Counted from the first letter of the stretch, positions 37,683-48,375 are shown. The stretch is 64,000 nucleotides of DNA from Akebia trifoliata (GCA_017979445.1 CM030711.1:2170001-2234000), one strand, 5' to 3'. Notes: a model not told the origin generated them from the sequence alone. Numbers and translations are program-made.

Positions 37683-40600
37683 TCAGGTTGTGTTGTATTC
37701 CAGAAATGCTGCATCTTCTCTAGCTTGTGGTGTGGAACAGGGAGAACCTTTAGATGAGATCGATGACAAATACCTTAGCTGATAACTTACAGGCACTGAT
37801 CCAAAAATGCCGAATTTCCTGGCACTACTGAAAGCTACTTCTGCATCAATCCGGTTCTTGAAAACCACTTTCGCACTGCTTGACTCTCTTATTACTTCTG
37901 TTTCGGATTCCTTCAAAGGCCCAAAGCGGCTGAATATCTTATTCAGATTCGTTTCTGAAGGAACAGAACCAGCCTCGGTAAAACTCAGAATTAGCACCAA
38001 TGGGGAAAAATCATCTGCATTACTCTTCTCATTCAAATCGCCATCAAGAATTTGCTGTTCCATTTGGGACTCAAGCTGTGATTTTCTCTTCCTCCTGCGA
38101 TTCTTGCGTGATGGTTTCTCCTTTATCAGATCATGATCACCATTAAGATTTTGCTCTCTAGAATCCAATAAAGGAATCAACTGAAGAGAGTTTTCTTGTT
38201 CATCAAATAGATCATCCATCTCCATTGAAGCCTCAAGCAGAGATTCTCCTTTCCTCTTCATATTCCTGTGCGATGGTTGCTCTTCAGGACTGCTTTGTAT
38301 AATCCTGTCAGTCCAATAAGAGTCGCTCATATCCTCAAAATCAAATGTATTCTCAGAATTTGATGGTTTTCTACTTCCAGGTTTCTTTTGCTTCCTTGAA
38401 CTAGAACGATCCAGACTGACAGAATTTCTAAAATCAGTGAAGAAATCAACAATAGTAGTCAGAAAACTGTACCCTTTCATTGGATCTCGAGCAGCCAAGC
38501 AGAGTTGTGAGAGCATCTCATCTGGAGAAGAGAATTTCTTTGGAATGACAACCCTTCTTCTGTGCAACTCTTCAGGTTCAGTTTTCTCAATGCTTCGATC
38601 TACCTTAACCGCACTATTCTGAAAACTTTCACGGCTACACTTGAGGATCGGAGGGGCCCCGGTCAATTGGCTTGCAATTCTACGGATGCATTCTCCAACT
38701 TTAAAAGACCTCGGAGTAGAAGACTCGTTATCCACATCTCTCGATGGGAGAACTATTTGTTTCTTATTGTTCACCTCCGAGTCATCGGAAAACGAGTTAG
38801 CAACTTTACGTTTTGTGCCGGACGACGAACCTGACTTACCCACAGCCCTTTCATCAGTGCCATCACCATTTACAAGATATGAGGAAGCCTTCTCCTCGGA
38901 CATCAACTCTGACAAGCTTCTTTCTTTTCTGCTCCGATGCAAACCATCCTCGGAAACATTTTTACGTTTACGAGAATAGCCGTGCGGGTTTTTCAGCTTT
39001 ATTTTTCCAGAGGGCACCCGCTCTTCATTCTTAGCAACTGGAGTAGAATCCCCAATATTTGCTTGTGAATCATTCTCCAATAACCCTCCATGGACATGGA
39101 ATTCGGGCAGTCGAGGATAACCTTTCAAACGGTAGAAAGCAAGTAGTTGAGTCTGAGCAATCACGAGTTCCAATCTATCACCTCCACTACAAGGGTTCTG
39201 TGCTAATGCTTTGATATACTGGACAAGTTTATCAGGTTCAAATGAAGTTGAACTCAAAGATTTGTCCACCCCATCTATTCTCCTTGACTCTTCCCGGATC
39301 CCAACATTTTCGATAATCTGAGATTTTACCTTGGCATAGTCTTCTTTTGGGGTGCAGGAGCATGCCATCCCTAATTCGACTCTTCTAGAAACCTCATCCA
39401 AAGCACAACCAACAGCACTACGGAATGATTCTGAACTGCTTTGCTTCTCCATCTGTGAGAAATGAGTTTGAAGCGGCTTTAATGATGATGCTTCATTCCA
39501 AGCAAATGTTTGATCCCCAAAATAAGCAACCAAAAAGCTGTCTTTTTTATGATACTTCATTGCATGTTCTGATGAATCCGATGGATCAAATATCTGTCCA
39601 GGCCACCAGGGATGACTTCTAACTTTACCCCAGACTAAATCAGAAATTGAAAACTCGCCTTCTTTTTCTGGTGAAAGGCAGTAACTGGCTGCATACCCCC
39701 TTTCAGAGGCAGTTTCTTCCGTGATAACCTCATCTTCAGTGTACAAGTTCCCATCTTTTCCAGCACAGCTATCTAAATCTTCAACTGGACTACCCATAAT
39801 GCACTCTTTGCCACTACTTTGAGAAACTCCGACTTCAGAAACATGAGACCCCATAATTTTATTTTCGTCCAGCTTGGAGGACCCCCCTGAAACCTCTCTT
39901 TCATCTTCAACTTTCATGGTCTGATTCATCTCTCCAGTAGAAATACCAATCTCAGACACTTGGGTACCCATGATTTGGTCTTTGTGCTGTGGAGAAGCAC
40001 TACCTTGACAGACTTGAAATTCTGAATCAAGTTTTGCATCTTCCACTGGCCTCACAGATTCACTAACTCGAGCAGAATCAGGCTCACTTTCACCTTTCAG
40101 ATTCTCCTCGATTAGATGTGAATTCATTCTTTTATCCGCTTCTTCTACCTGATTAGAAACTGTTTCAGCTACTTGGGCAACAATTGTTTGTTTTTCATCT
40201 TGTCTAGAACAACTAAGATCCCCATCTGGAGGAGATTCTGTGATTCCCTCAGCCACCTCAGCTTCCAAGATTTGTTTTTTCTCCATACAAGAGAGATTCA
40301 CTTCCAAAGCATCAGTTCCTGAAACTTCGTCTTTCGTTTTCAAGACTTCATCATTGTACATCACTGCAACTTCCTCTCCAACATTGACTTGGATTTGCTC
40401 AACCAATGATTCAGTGATCACTGTCGCACACTCCACCTTTGCAACTTCGGTTCCACCTTTCTGCACTTCATCTTCTGAAGTATGACCTTCAGTAACTTCA
40501 ACTTCTGAATTGGGTTTCACATCATCCTCCAAAGGCCCAACAGATTCAGTAAGTCGAGAAAAGTCAGGCTCATCACCCTCGTCATGTTGAGAAGCACAAG

Positions 40601-43600
40601 AAACCGTAGCTTGAAATCCATCAGTAACCTTGGGAAGCAAGGTTGAAACTACAGTAACACAAGCACCCTCATTCGGACTCTCCACGACAGGATGTAAATC
40701 CATTCTCTCATCTCCATCAACCTGATTAGAGACTGTTTCAGCTATTTGGGTAATGGTGCGACTAGAATCCTCATCTGGAAAAGATTCCATGCTTCCAACA
40801 AACACCTCAGATTCCAAGCTTTCGTTTTTTTCTGAACAAGAGGGGATCCCGTCCAAAGCATCAATTCCTGAAATCTCATCTTTCATTTTGGAAACTCCAA
40901 TAATTACTTCAATTCCAGTTTTCTGCTCTTTTTCATCTGAAGCATGACCTTCCGTGACATGAGCCTCTGAATATGAATTTCCATCCTCCAAAGGCCCAAT
41001 AGATTCACCAACTTGAGTGGAACCAGGCTCAACCTCAACCTCGTTATGTAGAGAAGAACATGAACCTGTAGCTTGAAATTCATTAGTAACCGCAGCAAGG
41101 GAATTTGAATCTATTGTACCACAGGCCCCCTGATTGAGATTCTCCTTCACAGGGTGTGAATCCATTATGTCATCCCCATCTTGCATGGAAGTATTCTCTT
41201 TGTCACTAAGATGCGCGTGTGGAAAAGATTCTTTCTGCTCTTCATCTTCCGAAAAATGACATTCAACCTTTGAATCCAGATTCCCAACAACCAATGGCTC
41301 AACATTTTCAGTTTCAATATCTTGAGCAGAATCAAGTTCACCCTTGCTATGTAGAGAAGAACACATGTCTACATCTCGAGGTTCACCATTAACCTCAACA
41401 ACTGAGTTCGAATCTACTGTAACACACGCCTGTGAATTCCCCACCTTTACATCTTCCAATCCAGCTTTCCGCTTCTCATCATCCTCCGAAGTATGACATT
41501 CAGTGACATGAGCCTCTGAATCCGGATTCCCAACCACTAAACCCTCAACAGATTCAGTAACTGGAGCAGAATCAAGATCAACCTCACTATATAGAGAAGC
41601 ACATGCACCTGTAGCTTGAGATCCATCAGTAATCTCAGTAACTTGAACCTCTGAATCAGGATTCCCAACTATCAAAGGTGCAACAGATTTGGTAACGTGA
41701 GCAGAATCAGGCTCAGCTAAGTGCTCAATATCTTGAGATCCATCAGTAACCTCAGCAACTAAGTTTGAATATACTGTTACACAAACCTGTGAACTTTCCA
41801 CCTTTACAACATTGGTTCCAGCTTTCCGCTCTTCGTTTTCAGTTACCTGAACCCCTGAATCCAGATTCCTAACTTCCAAAGATTCTACAGATTCAGTAAC
41901 TTGTGCAGAATCAGGCTCTGCCTCACTAAGTAGCGAAGCGTCCATACCCGTAGCTTGAGACCCCTCAGTAACCTCAGCACCAGAATTCGAATCTACTGTA
42001 ACACAAGCCTGCAAAATCCCCACCTTTACAACTTCCATTCCAGATTCTCGCCCTTCATCTTCTGAAACACGACATTCAGTGACCTGAACCTCTGAATCCA
42101 GATTCCCAATCACCAAAGGCTCAACAGATTCCGTAGCTTGAGCAGAATCACACACACCCATACCTTGAGATCCAATGGTATCCTCAGCAATCCTATTCGA
42201 ATCAACTGTAACACAAGTCTGTGAATCGTCCACCCTTACAACTTCCATTCCAGATTCTTGCCCTTCATCTTCCGAAACACGACATTCAGTGACTTGAACC
42301 TCTGAATCCAGATTCCCAATCCCCAAAGGCTCAACAGATTTGGTAACTTGAGCAGAATCAGGCACGCCCTCTCTATGCAGAGAAGCACACACACCCGTAG
42401 CTTGAGATCCATCAGCGTCCTCAGCAACCGAGTTCGAACCTACTGTAACGCAAGTCCGTAAATCCCCCACCTTTACAACCTCCATTCCAGATTCTCGCCC
42501 TTCATCTTCTAAAGCACTACATTCAGTGACTTGAACCTCTGAATCAGGCTCTTCAGTAACTTGGGCAGAATCAGGCTCCGCCTCGCTATGTAGAGCAGCA
42601 CAGATGCCTGTAGTTTGAGATCCATCAGTAACATCGGCAACCGAATCTGAAGCATGAAATTCGGTGACTTGAACCTCTGAACCCGGATTCCCAACTTCCA
42701 AAGATTCAACAGACTCAGTAACTTGTGCAGAATCAGGCTCAGTCTCCCTACATAGAGAAGCATCCATACCCGTAGCTTGAGGCCCATCAGTAACCTCAGC
42801 ACCAGAATTTGAATCTACTGTAACACAAGTTACTGATCCAGCTTTCCGATCTTCATTTTCCAAAACATGACATTCACCGACTTCAACCATTGAATCCAGA
42901 TTGCTAACCTCCAAAGGCTCAACAGATTCAGTAATAACGTGAACAGAATCAGGCACACCCGTGGCTTGAGATCCATCGGTAACCCCCACAACTGAGTTCG
43001 AACCTTCTATAACACAAACCTGCGAAGTACCCACCAGTACAACTATTCCAGCTTTCTGCTCTTCTTCCAATGAATGAAACTCGGTGACTTGAACCTCTGG
43101 GTCCGAATTTTCAATCGCCGAAGGCTCAACAGATTCAGTAACTTGAGCAGAATCAGGCACACCCTCTCTATGTAGAGAAGCACACACACCCGTAGCTTGA
43201 GATACATCAGCAACCTCCACAACTGAGTTTGAATCTACTGTAACACAAACACGCGAAGTGCCCACCTGTACAACTTCTATTCCATCTTTCTGCTCTTCTT
43301 CCAATGATTGAAATTCAGTGACTTGAGCCTCTTGGTCCGAATTTCCAGCTGTCAAAGGCTCAACAGATTCAGTAACTTGAGCAGAATCGGGCACACCTGG
43401 TGCTTGAGATCCATCGGTAACCTCCACAACTGAGTTCGAATCTACCGTAACACAAACCTGTAAAGTACCAACCTTTACAACTTCTATTCCAACTTTCAGT
43501 TTGTCTTCCAAAGAACGACACTCAGTGACTTGAACCTCCGCGTCCAAATTCCCAACCATCAAAGGCTCAACAGATTCGATAAGTTGAGCAGAATCAGGCT

Positions 43601-44249
43601 CACATACACCCGTATCTGATCTCAAATCAAATGTAGCACGAGCCCCCTTATTCAGATTCTCCTCCACTGTATTGAAATCCCTCGTTTCATTCTCAGCTAC
43701 TGGATTAGAGTCCGTCTTCCCCTCTTGCATGGAAGTATTTTCTTCGCAACTAAGATCACCATTTGTAAGAGATCCTTCCAAGGTTTGATTTTTATCTGAA
43801 CAAGAGGGATTCCCATCCAAATCATCAACTCCTGGAACTTCGTCATCTTTCATTCTTGTAACCTTCTTGTTGTCCATCACTACATCTCCAACAAAAACTT
43901 GGATTTGCTCTACTACCGATTCAGAAATCTCCATTGAACACTCCGCCTTTACAACTTCGTCTCCAGATCTTTGATCTTCAACTTTCTGCGATACTGATGC
44001 ACAAACTGGTTCTGCTTCACCATGAACATCAAATCCTTGAGGTTCAACTGGATTCTCTCCTTGAACTGAAACCCTAACCTTTTCAGTTCCTCCCTCGGTT
44101 AGGATTTCAGCAACAGAAGCATTGGTCGTAGCAGAAGATTCTGTAACACCAACCCTAAAAATCTCGCTTTGGTCATCAAGAGGAACAGCATCAGAGTTCA
44201 GATCGAGGTCTTCGGAGGGGGTTTCGTTTGTGAGAAGATTTGCAGACAT
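37683..44249 (-). CDS. PWWP-domain chromatin protein with very large repeated acidic N-terminus
   Basis: One uninterrupted 2188-residue frame. Residues about 1532-1620 form a PWWP domain (GEFSISDLVWGKVRSHPWWP, first motif Trp at 1548, then KKDSFLVAYFGDQTFAWNEA), which in other proteins reads methylated histone H3 tails and DNA. Basic NLS-like clusters follow (near 1760 and RKNRRRKRK near 2048). Residues about 2075-2165 are an RRM-like fold (LILSFTEAGSVPSETNLNKI ... VVFKNRIDAEVAF), the usual C-terminus of Arabidopsis PDP-type PWWP proteins, which work with FVE/MSI4, MSI5 and PRC2 in repression. I infer the same class. Residues about 205-1450 are an acidic tandem-repeat region, making the protein far longer than those relatives. 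A 5' UTR intron (44411-44259) and TAGGGTTT motifs lie upstream. Confidence 0.93.
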   Translation of the reverse strand: MSANLLTNETPSEDLDLNSDAVPLDDQSEIFRVGVTESSATTNASVAEILTEGGTEKVRVSVQGENPVEPQGFDVHGEAEPVCASVSQKVEDQRSGDEVVKAECSMEISESVVEQIQVFVGDVVMDNKKVTRMKDDEVPGVDDLDGNPSCSDKNQTLEGSLTNGDLSCEENTSMQEGKTDSNPVAENETRDFNTVEENLNKGARATFDLRSDTGVCEPDSAQLIESVEPLMVGNLDAEVQVTECRSLEDKLKVGIEVVKVGTLQVCVTVDSNSVVEVTDGSQAPGVPDSAQVTESVEPLTAGNSDQEAQVTEFQSLEEEQKDGIEVVQVGTSRVCVTVDSNSVVEVADVSQATGVCASLHREGVPDSAQVTESVEPSAIENSDPEVQVTEFHSLEEEQKAGIVVLVGTSQVCVIEGSNSVVGVTDGSQATGVPDSVHVITESVEPLEVSNLDSMVEVGECHVLENEDRKAGSVTCVTVDSNSGAEVTDGPQATGMDASLCRETEPDSAQVTESVESLEVGNPGSEVQVTEFHASDSVADVTDGSQTTGICAALHSEAEPDSAQVTEEPDSEVQVTECSALEDEGRESGMEVVKVGDLRTCVTVGSNSVAEDADGSQATGVCASLHREGVPDSAQVTKSVEPLGIGNLDSEVQVTECRVSEDEGQESGMEVVRVDDSQTCVTVDSNRIAEDTIGSQGMGVCDSAQATESVEPLVIGNLDSEVQVTECRVSEDEGRESGMEVVKVGILQACVTVDSNSGAEVTEGSQATGMDASLLSEAEPDSAQVTESVESLEVRNLDSGVQVTENEERKAGTNVVKVESSQVCVTVYSNLVAEVTDGSQDIEHLAEPDSAHVTKSVAPLIVGNPDSEVQVTEITDGSQATGACASLYSEVDLDSAPVTESVEGLVVGNPDSEAHVTECHTSEDDEKRKAGLEDVKVGNSQACVTVDSNSVVEVNGEPRDVDMCSSLHSKGELDSAQDIETENVEPLVVGNLDSKVECHFSEDEEQKESFPHAHLSDKENTSMQDGDDIMDSHPVKENLNQGACGTIDSNSLAAVTNEFQATGSCSSLHNEVEVEPGSTQVGESIGPLEDGNSYSEAHVTEGHASDEKEQKTGIEVIIGVSKMKDEISGIDALDGIPSCSEKNESLESEVFVGSMESFPDEDSSRTITQIAETVSNQVDGDERMDLHPVVESPNEGACVTVVSTLLPKVTDGFQATVSCASQHDEGDEPDFSRLTESVGPLEDDVKPNSEVEVTEGHTSEDEVQKGGTEVAKVECATVITESLVEQIQVNVGEEVAVMYNDEVLKTKDEVSGTDALEVNLSCMEKKQILEAEVAEGITESPPDGDLSCSRQDEKQTIVAQVAETVSNQVEEADKRMNSHLIEENLKGESEPDSARVSESVRPVEDAKLDSEFQVCQGSASPQHKDQIMGTQVSEIGISTGEMNQTMKVEDEREVSGGSSKLDENKIMGSHVSEVGVSQSSGKECIMGSPVEDLDSCAGKDGNLYTEDEVITEETASERGYAASYCLSPEKEGEFSISDLVWGKVRSHPWWPGQIFDPSDSSEHAMKYHKKDSFLVAYFGDQTFAWNEASSLKPLQTHFSQMEKQSSSESFRSAVGCALDEVSRRVELGMACSCTPKEDYAKVKSQIIENVGIREESRRIDGVDKSLSSTSFEPDKLVQYIKALAQNPCSGGDRLELVIAQTQLLAFYRLKGYPRLPEFHVHGGLLENDSQANIGDSTPVAKNEERVPSGKIKLKNPHGYSRKRKNVSEDGLHRSRKERSLSELMSEEKASSYLVNGDGTDERAVGKSGSSSGTKRKVANSFSDDSEVNNKKQIVLPSRDVDNESSTPRSFKVGECIRRIASQLTGAPPILKCSRESFQNSAVKVDRSIEKTEPEELHRRRVVIPKKFSSPDEMLSQLCLAARDPMKGYSFLTTIVDFFTDFRNSVSLDRSSSRKQKKPGSRKPSNSENTFDFEDMSDSYWTDRIIQSSPEEQPSHRNMKRKGESLLEASMEMDDLFDEQENSLQLIPLLDSREQNLNGDHDLIKEKPSRKNRRRKRKSQLESQMEQQILDGDLNEKSNADDFSPLVLILSFTEAGSVPSETNLNKIFSRFGPLKESETEVIRESSSAKVVFKNRIDAEVAFSSARKFGIFGSVPVSYQLRYLSSISSKGSPCSTPQAREDAAFLEYNTT
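39950..43650 (-). repeat. Degenerate tandem-repeat array in the PWWP coding sequence
   Basis: About 15 copies of a 50-80-codon unit of the pattern PDSAQVTESVEPLxxGNLDS, EVQVTECxxxEDE, GMEVVKVGxxQxCVTVDSN, then VAEVTDGSQATGVCASLHxE. The clearest lie at 41500-43600. Adjacent copies (for example those around 42031, 42241 and 42477, anchored on TTCCATTCCAGATTC) are very similar at DNA level with spacings of about 210-236 nt. Some copies have lost their middle, so the length varies while the frame is kept. Confidence 0.9.
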
Positions 44250-44258
44250 GAAGAAACC

Positions 44259-44411
44259 CTATTAATGAAGAAAAATGTTTCCTTTTTACAATAAATAAAA
44301 ATAAAAACCCTAATACAAACAAGAAATTTATGAAATTGAAACCCTAAATTGCACTTTAAAAAGGAGGTAAACCCTAGAAGTTGCAGAGAGAGAGAGAAAG
44401 AATTAACGCAC
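44259..44411 (-). other. Predicted 5' UTR intron of the PWWP gene
   Basis: On the minus strand CCAGTCAG|GTGCGTTAA is a good donor (exon ends 44412) and TTCTTCATTAATAG|GGTTTC a good acceptor (exon resumes 44258), nine bases before the ATG. The interior carries three TAGGGTTT motifs. Confidence 0.5.
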
Positions 44412-44931
44412 CTGACTGGACGAGCAACCAGAGATGCTGTGAGAGAGAGAGAGAGAAAGAGCGAGAGACTTGAGACAGAGAGTTGAAACTTGAAAGTGGC
44501 GTTTAAGGGGTAAAACGAAGGTGTTTTGTAAATGCCCCTCCATGTTTCGGAGAATATTAAAGACAACCCTACGTTTTCAAACAGATGACATGCCCCTTGA
44601 TCTCTCCCTTCTTTGATACACTAGTAAAAAATTACCTGAATACCCTCGCCTTCGTCCTACAACCAAAAACCTTGGTTTATTTTCTTAAAACGAATCATCT
44701 TCAACTAATCAAACTAATAATCTTGAACCTTTATATACTATATACATATACCATCTACTAAAACCTTCAAACATTAGTGCAAGATGGGATTTTGAAAAAT
44801 TAGGAAATGAAAGAGATTTGTGTATAAAAAATCACGATTTTCTACAAAGAGTTAAGTTGAGGGTGTAAAAGGTGTATTGAAGATAAAGTTGAATGAATTA
44901 AAATAAGAATAATGAATTTCTGACACTCCAT

Positions 44932-45049
44932 TGACATACGCCCCTTAACGTAGAGTCATAGATCATTTGTCTCAAGATACATAAAATCATAAATATTTTA
45001 TATGTATCCGAGGCAAATGATTTACAATTCTGTGATAAGACATAGGTCA
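44932..45049. mobile_element. Foldback element, family C copy 1
   Basis: TGACATACGCCCCTTA ... GAGTCATAGATCATTTGTCT pairs with AGGCAAATGATTTACAATTC ... GTCA. Its arms closely match family C copy 2 at 49634-49755. Only about 118 bp, with an AT-rich loop. Confidence 0.7.
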
Positions 45050-45956
45050 AAGGAGGGCAGCAAATTATCACGACTCTTAAAATAAATATATCTTGGAGAT
45101 CGGAGATGTTTGAAGATTATGGGTTTCAGAAATTTGGGTTGGAGGTAAATAATGATGGTATTTAGGTTATTTAACATTAATTTATAAGAAAAAGTAAAAA
45201 GGGTCAATATGGTACAAGCCATTGATTTTAAATAGCAGGGGTATCTTAACTATTTACTTAAACGTGGAGGGGTACGTATAATTCACTAAAAAAAAAGTAC
45301 GAATATGTTAAATTGGAATGCAAATCCCAAAAATAAGCATTCCTGTCCTTTTGGTGATCGTGGAGTTAAAAAGGCATTGCGTTTTCTTCTCTCTTTAGCA
45401 GAGAAATACTTCGGTATCTCGATAGTAAAATACTGTTGGTAGTACTAGAACTGTTCCGTCAATCATTCTCACACCTCGGGCGCCTAACTAAACCGTGCAC
45501 TCAGCCAACTAATTTACTATCCAACCATAGCGTGCCACGTTGACACCGTTCTTATGTTTAGGAACGGGACACCGTACTGGACAGTGACTCGTTTTGGGGT
45601 GGGTGTGTAAAAAAAAATGGGTGTACTGAGCAAAATGGGTAGGTGCAAATAGCATCCTTTGATTAATGCTTAATGAACATTCATGGTGGTGGACTGACTG
45701 CGTTGTAGGAAAATGACGATGAAGATGCTATTCCTTAATCGCTGACCACAATTGAGACTAGTCATGAAACGTGTATTTCCTATCCATCAACACCAGTTTT
45801 GTAAGTATTGATATTGATTTCTTAGGCATATTTAGGAAGAAAAAATATTCAAGGAGTGTTTGATTCATGGAAAATCAAATTTCATAATATTCATAATTAT
45901 TGAAAAACATGGAGTTTGGAGTAGAATAGGAAAGGCAATATAAAGTTAGAGAGTAT

Positions 45957-46372
45957 TATTAAAAGAGTATGAGATCCATAACAGTATCCCATTCCTAACT
46001 AAGGTCAAGTGCCACCCCTTTTTATGCCACATGGCATTTTTTGTGATATACTGACTGTATGAATATATATAGTCCATCCCTTGGTGAATCTACACACAAA
46101 AGATCAGTTTGATTGGTGATATGCATCCATTGATAATTGCATTATCTTGAGAATGATTTATAATCGTTGGATTTTAACTCTTTCTCGATATCTTAGATCT
46201 AATGGATACAAGTTATCAAACACTATGGTTTTTTGTATGTAAATTCACCAAGGGATGGGCCACGTATCCATACAATCAATGGATCCCCAAAATGCCATGT
46301 GGCATAAAATCAGTTATTACCTGACCTTGGTTAGGAACAGGACACCCTTATGGATCCCTACTCTTGTTAAGA
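45957..46372. mobile_element. Long-hairpin MITE (family D)
   Basis: Arms are about 100 bp. The left arm carries AGAGTATGAGATCCATAACA, TTCCTAACTAAGGTCAAGT, ATGCCACATGGCATTTT and CCATCCCTTGGTGAATCTAC. The right arm carries AATTCACCAAGGGATGG, AAAATGCCATGTGGCAT, TGACCTTGGTTAGGAACAG and ATGGATCCCTACTCTTG in reverse order. No coding sequence; the centre is AT-rich. One copy in the window. Confidence 0.8.
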
Positions 46373-46599
46373 AAGGGGTGAGAAAAAAAAAAAACAATGG
46401 TAAAGTCAAAGGTTATCTTGAGAATATGAAATACAATAAAATTAAAAATTATCATCGGGATCTGTAATAAAATTACATCCCAACCTTCTTTATAGAGTGC
46501 AAATGGAGTGAGGTCCACCTTTATGTTTTATTGTATAGGTTGAAGTGTGGCCAATGAGTAATGTGAAAAACATGGAATCTACCATTTGATTGCACTTGA

Positions 46600-46860
46600 A
46601 AAAAATTAAGAAAAAATATGAGAGGATAAGGAGAAGGGATGAAATAGCAAGAAGGACGGGGGGAGAGAAAATGAGGGTGATGCAAGAAGGGGGAAGGTGG
46701 AATGTAGTAGATGAGGACAATGGGTAGAGCAAGTGAATAGAAATGACAGAGGGATAAGAAGGGGGGCGATGGATGGTGAGTGACTGGGTGGTGTACGACG
46801 TAAGGGAAGTAAGAAGAATGAGGGAGGGGGAGGGGGAGAGGTTAGGGTTGATTTTGGAGG
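46600..46860. repeat. Purine-rich (G/A) strand-asymmetric tract
   Basis: The plus strand is almost all purine with many GGG runs (GGACGGGGGGAGAGAAAATG, GAGGGAGGGGGAGGGGGAGA). It may be reverse-oriented LTR debris comparable to the C-rich tract at 16990-17870. Confidence 0.6.
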
Positions 46861-47556
46861 TGGAATTTCATTGTGAAAGACTCTTCCTTGATACTACGAC
46901 AGAAATATAACACCACATCCTTCTAAGTTTCATCGAAAAACTCACCCCCCCCCCCTTTAAAAAAAAAATTCAAAAATCAAAAAATAAACCAAGGTTTTGA
47001 AAATAGATGGCTATCAAACTTCCACATAACTCCCAAAATTGGAAAATGAATTCAATGGTGAATTTTTTTTTTTTTTTTTCTTTCAAAATTTATCGAATTG
47101 CTTCCTCTGCAACCTTGAAGCATCGGATAATCTTTTTGGATTTAAAGAGGTGAGCCCAAGGACCCCCAATAAGGGTGAAATCCTTACTAACTTAGTAAGG
47201 CTAGGGGGACTCCTTCCATTTCCCATGGGATAAGGTGTGTACATGTCTCATTGGAAAATGAAATTCAACCATTGGTAGGATTTCAGGTGAAGGTAAAAAA
47301 CTATTTTCCTCGAGATATATTTTTCTTATAAATCCTTAACATCCAATGGTCATGTTGATCAAGCGGTTGAGTCTCTCCATCAACATGATTGTTGCGATGT
47401 TAAGGATTCCCAAGAAAAATGTATCCCTAGGAATTGATCTGAAGGAAATCTAAATTTTTCTTCAAATACCAACAGTCATGTTGATGAAGAGCCTCAATCG
47501 AGAACCGAAGGCTTGAGGCTACAAAGGTCCTATTTTAAAATTGGGTGTTGTTATTT

Positions 47557-47736
47557 GTTAACGTGCTCCCAATGGGCATACGTATATGTATTAAATACAC
47601 CACACAAAAAAAACTTACCTAAAATACCATCGACTTTCCTCCCTACCCCAAATACTCTCAAATGATTATTTTTTAGGTGTATTTAATGCATCTAACCATG
47701 TGCCCTTAGGTCACACATTAACCATGGATTTTTTCG
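47557..47736. mobile_element. Foldback element (family E)
   Basis: The left arm GTTAACGTGCTCCCAATGGG plus ATTAAATACACC pairs with the right arm GGTGTATTTAATGCATC plus GTGCCCTTAGGTCACACATT AAC. A related but weaker motif is at about 29880. Confidence 0.6.
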
Positions 47737-47868
47737 AATGTTATACTACCTTATCTTAAAGTTTTTTCCCTCTTAAAGGCTACCAAGGGACAAATTGTAA
47801 GAACAATTTTTTAAATCGGAAGTTTAAAAAAGGTGTAAGCATCTTGTAATTCCACAAAAAGAGTAATA

Positions 47869-48375
47869 TTGATAGGCATTATGCACAAGTACCAACACGA
47901 ATCTCGAGTACATCTTTTGGGATATGCGGATGCCAACATGGCACTCAAACATGGTTGTCAAGCACATACGCTAGCGCCAACACCAATGTTAGTGGCTCCA
48001 ACAACAGTGCCGTTGGTACCAACACCAATGGTGCCAACGTCAACAATAGTATTAGGGGCGCTAACACCATCAAAAGTGGCGTTGACACCAATACTAGTGG
48101 TGCCAGAGCCAGCAACAATACCAGTGGCGCCACCATCAATGATGCCAACACCAACACCAGTAGTGATCCTTTTGAATCCATTTGCAACTTTTTACATTCA
48201 CATGTTGATGGAGCCATCCGTTGGTGATCAGTTGACTGTTGTGTCAGAACCATGTTGTGACTTTATTAGCCCGACGGCTAGCATTCTACATCAACAACTC
48301 TTTCGCCAAGCTTCGAATGGAACCTACTATAATTAACATCTTAGACCACGAGACTTAGACCAAAGCTAGGGGGAG
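47869..48375 (+). pseudogene. Ty1/copia 3' remnant with minisatellite
   Basis: Starts with HESRVHLLGYADA, recalling the RNase H segment (G-Y-x-D-A-D-W) at the end of copia pol. It then runs into a GCCAACACCAATG-type minisatellite (about 47965-48170). Just beyond, GCTAGGGGGAGTATT (about 48366-48380) is a copia-like polypurine tract, after which a 3' LTR would be expected, though I cannot fix its end. No catalytic domain remains. Confidence 0.5.

Noticed and set aside
37807..40485. Several plus-strand open frames opposite the PWWP gene
   Set aside because: Antisense shadows of a long conserved frame; no recognisable domains.
40904..42802. Leu-rich open frames on the same strand as the PWWP gene in another frame
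   Set aside because: They recur once per repeat unit, so they are shadows of the repeated coding sequence.
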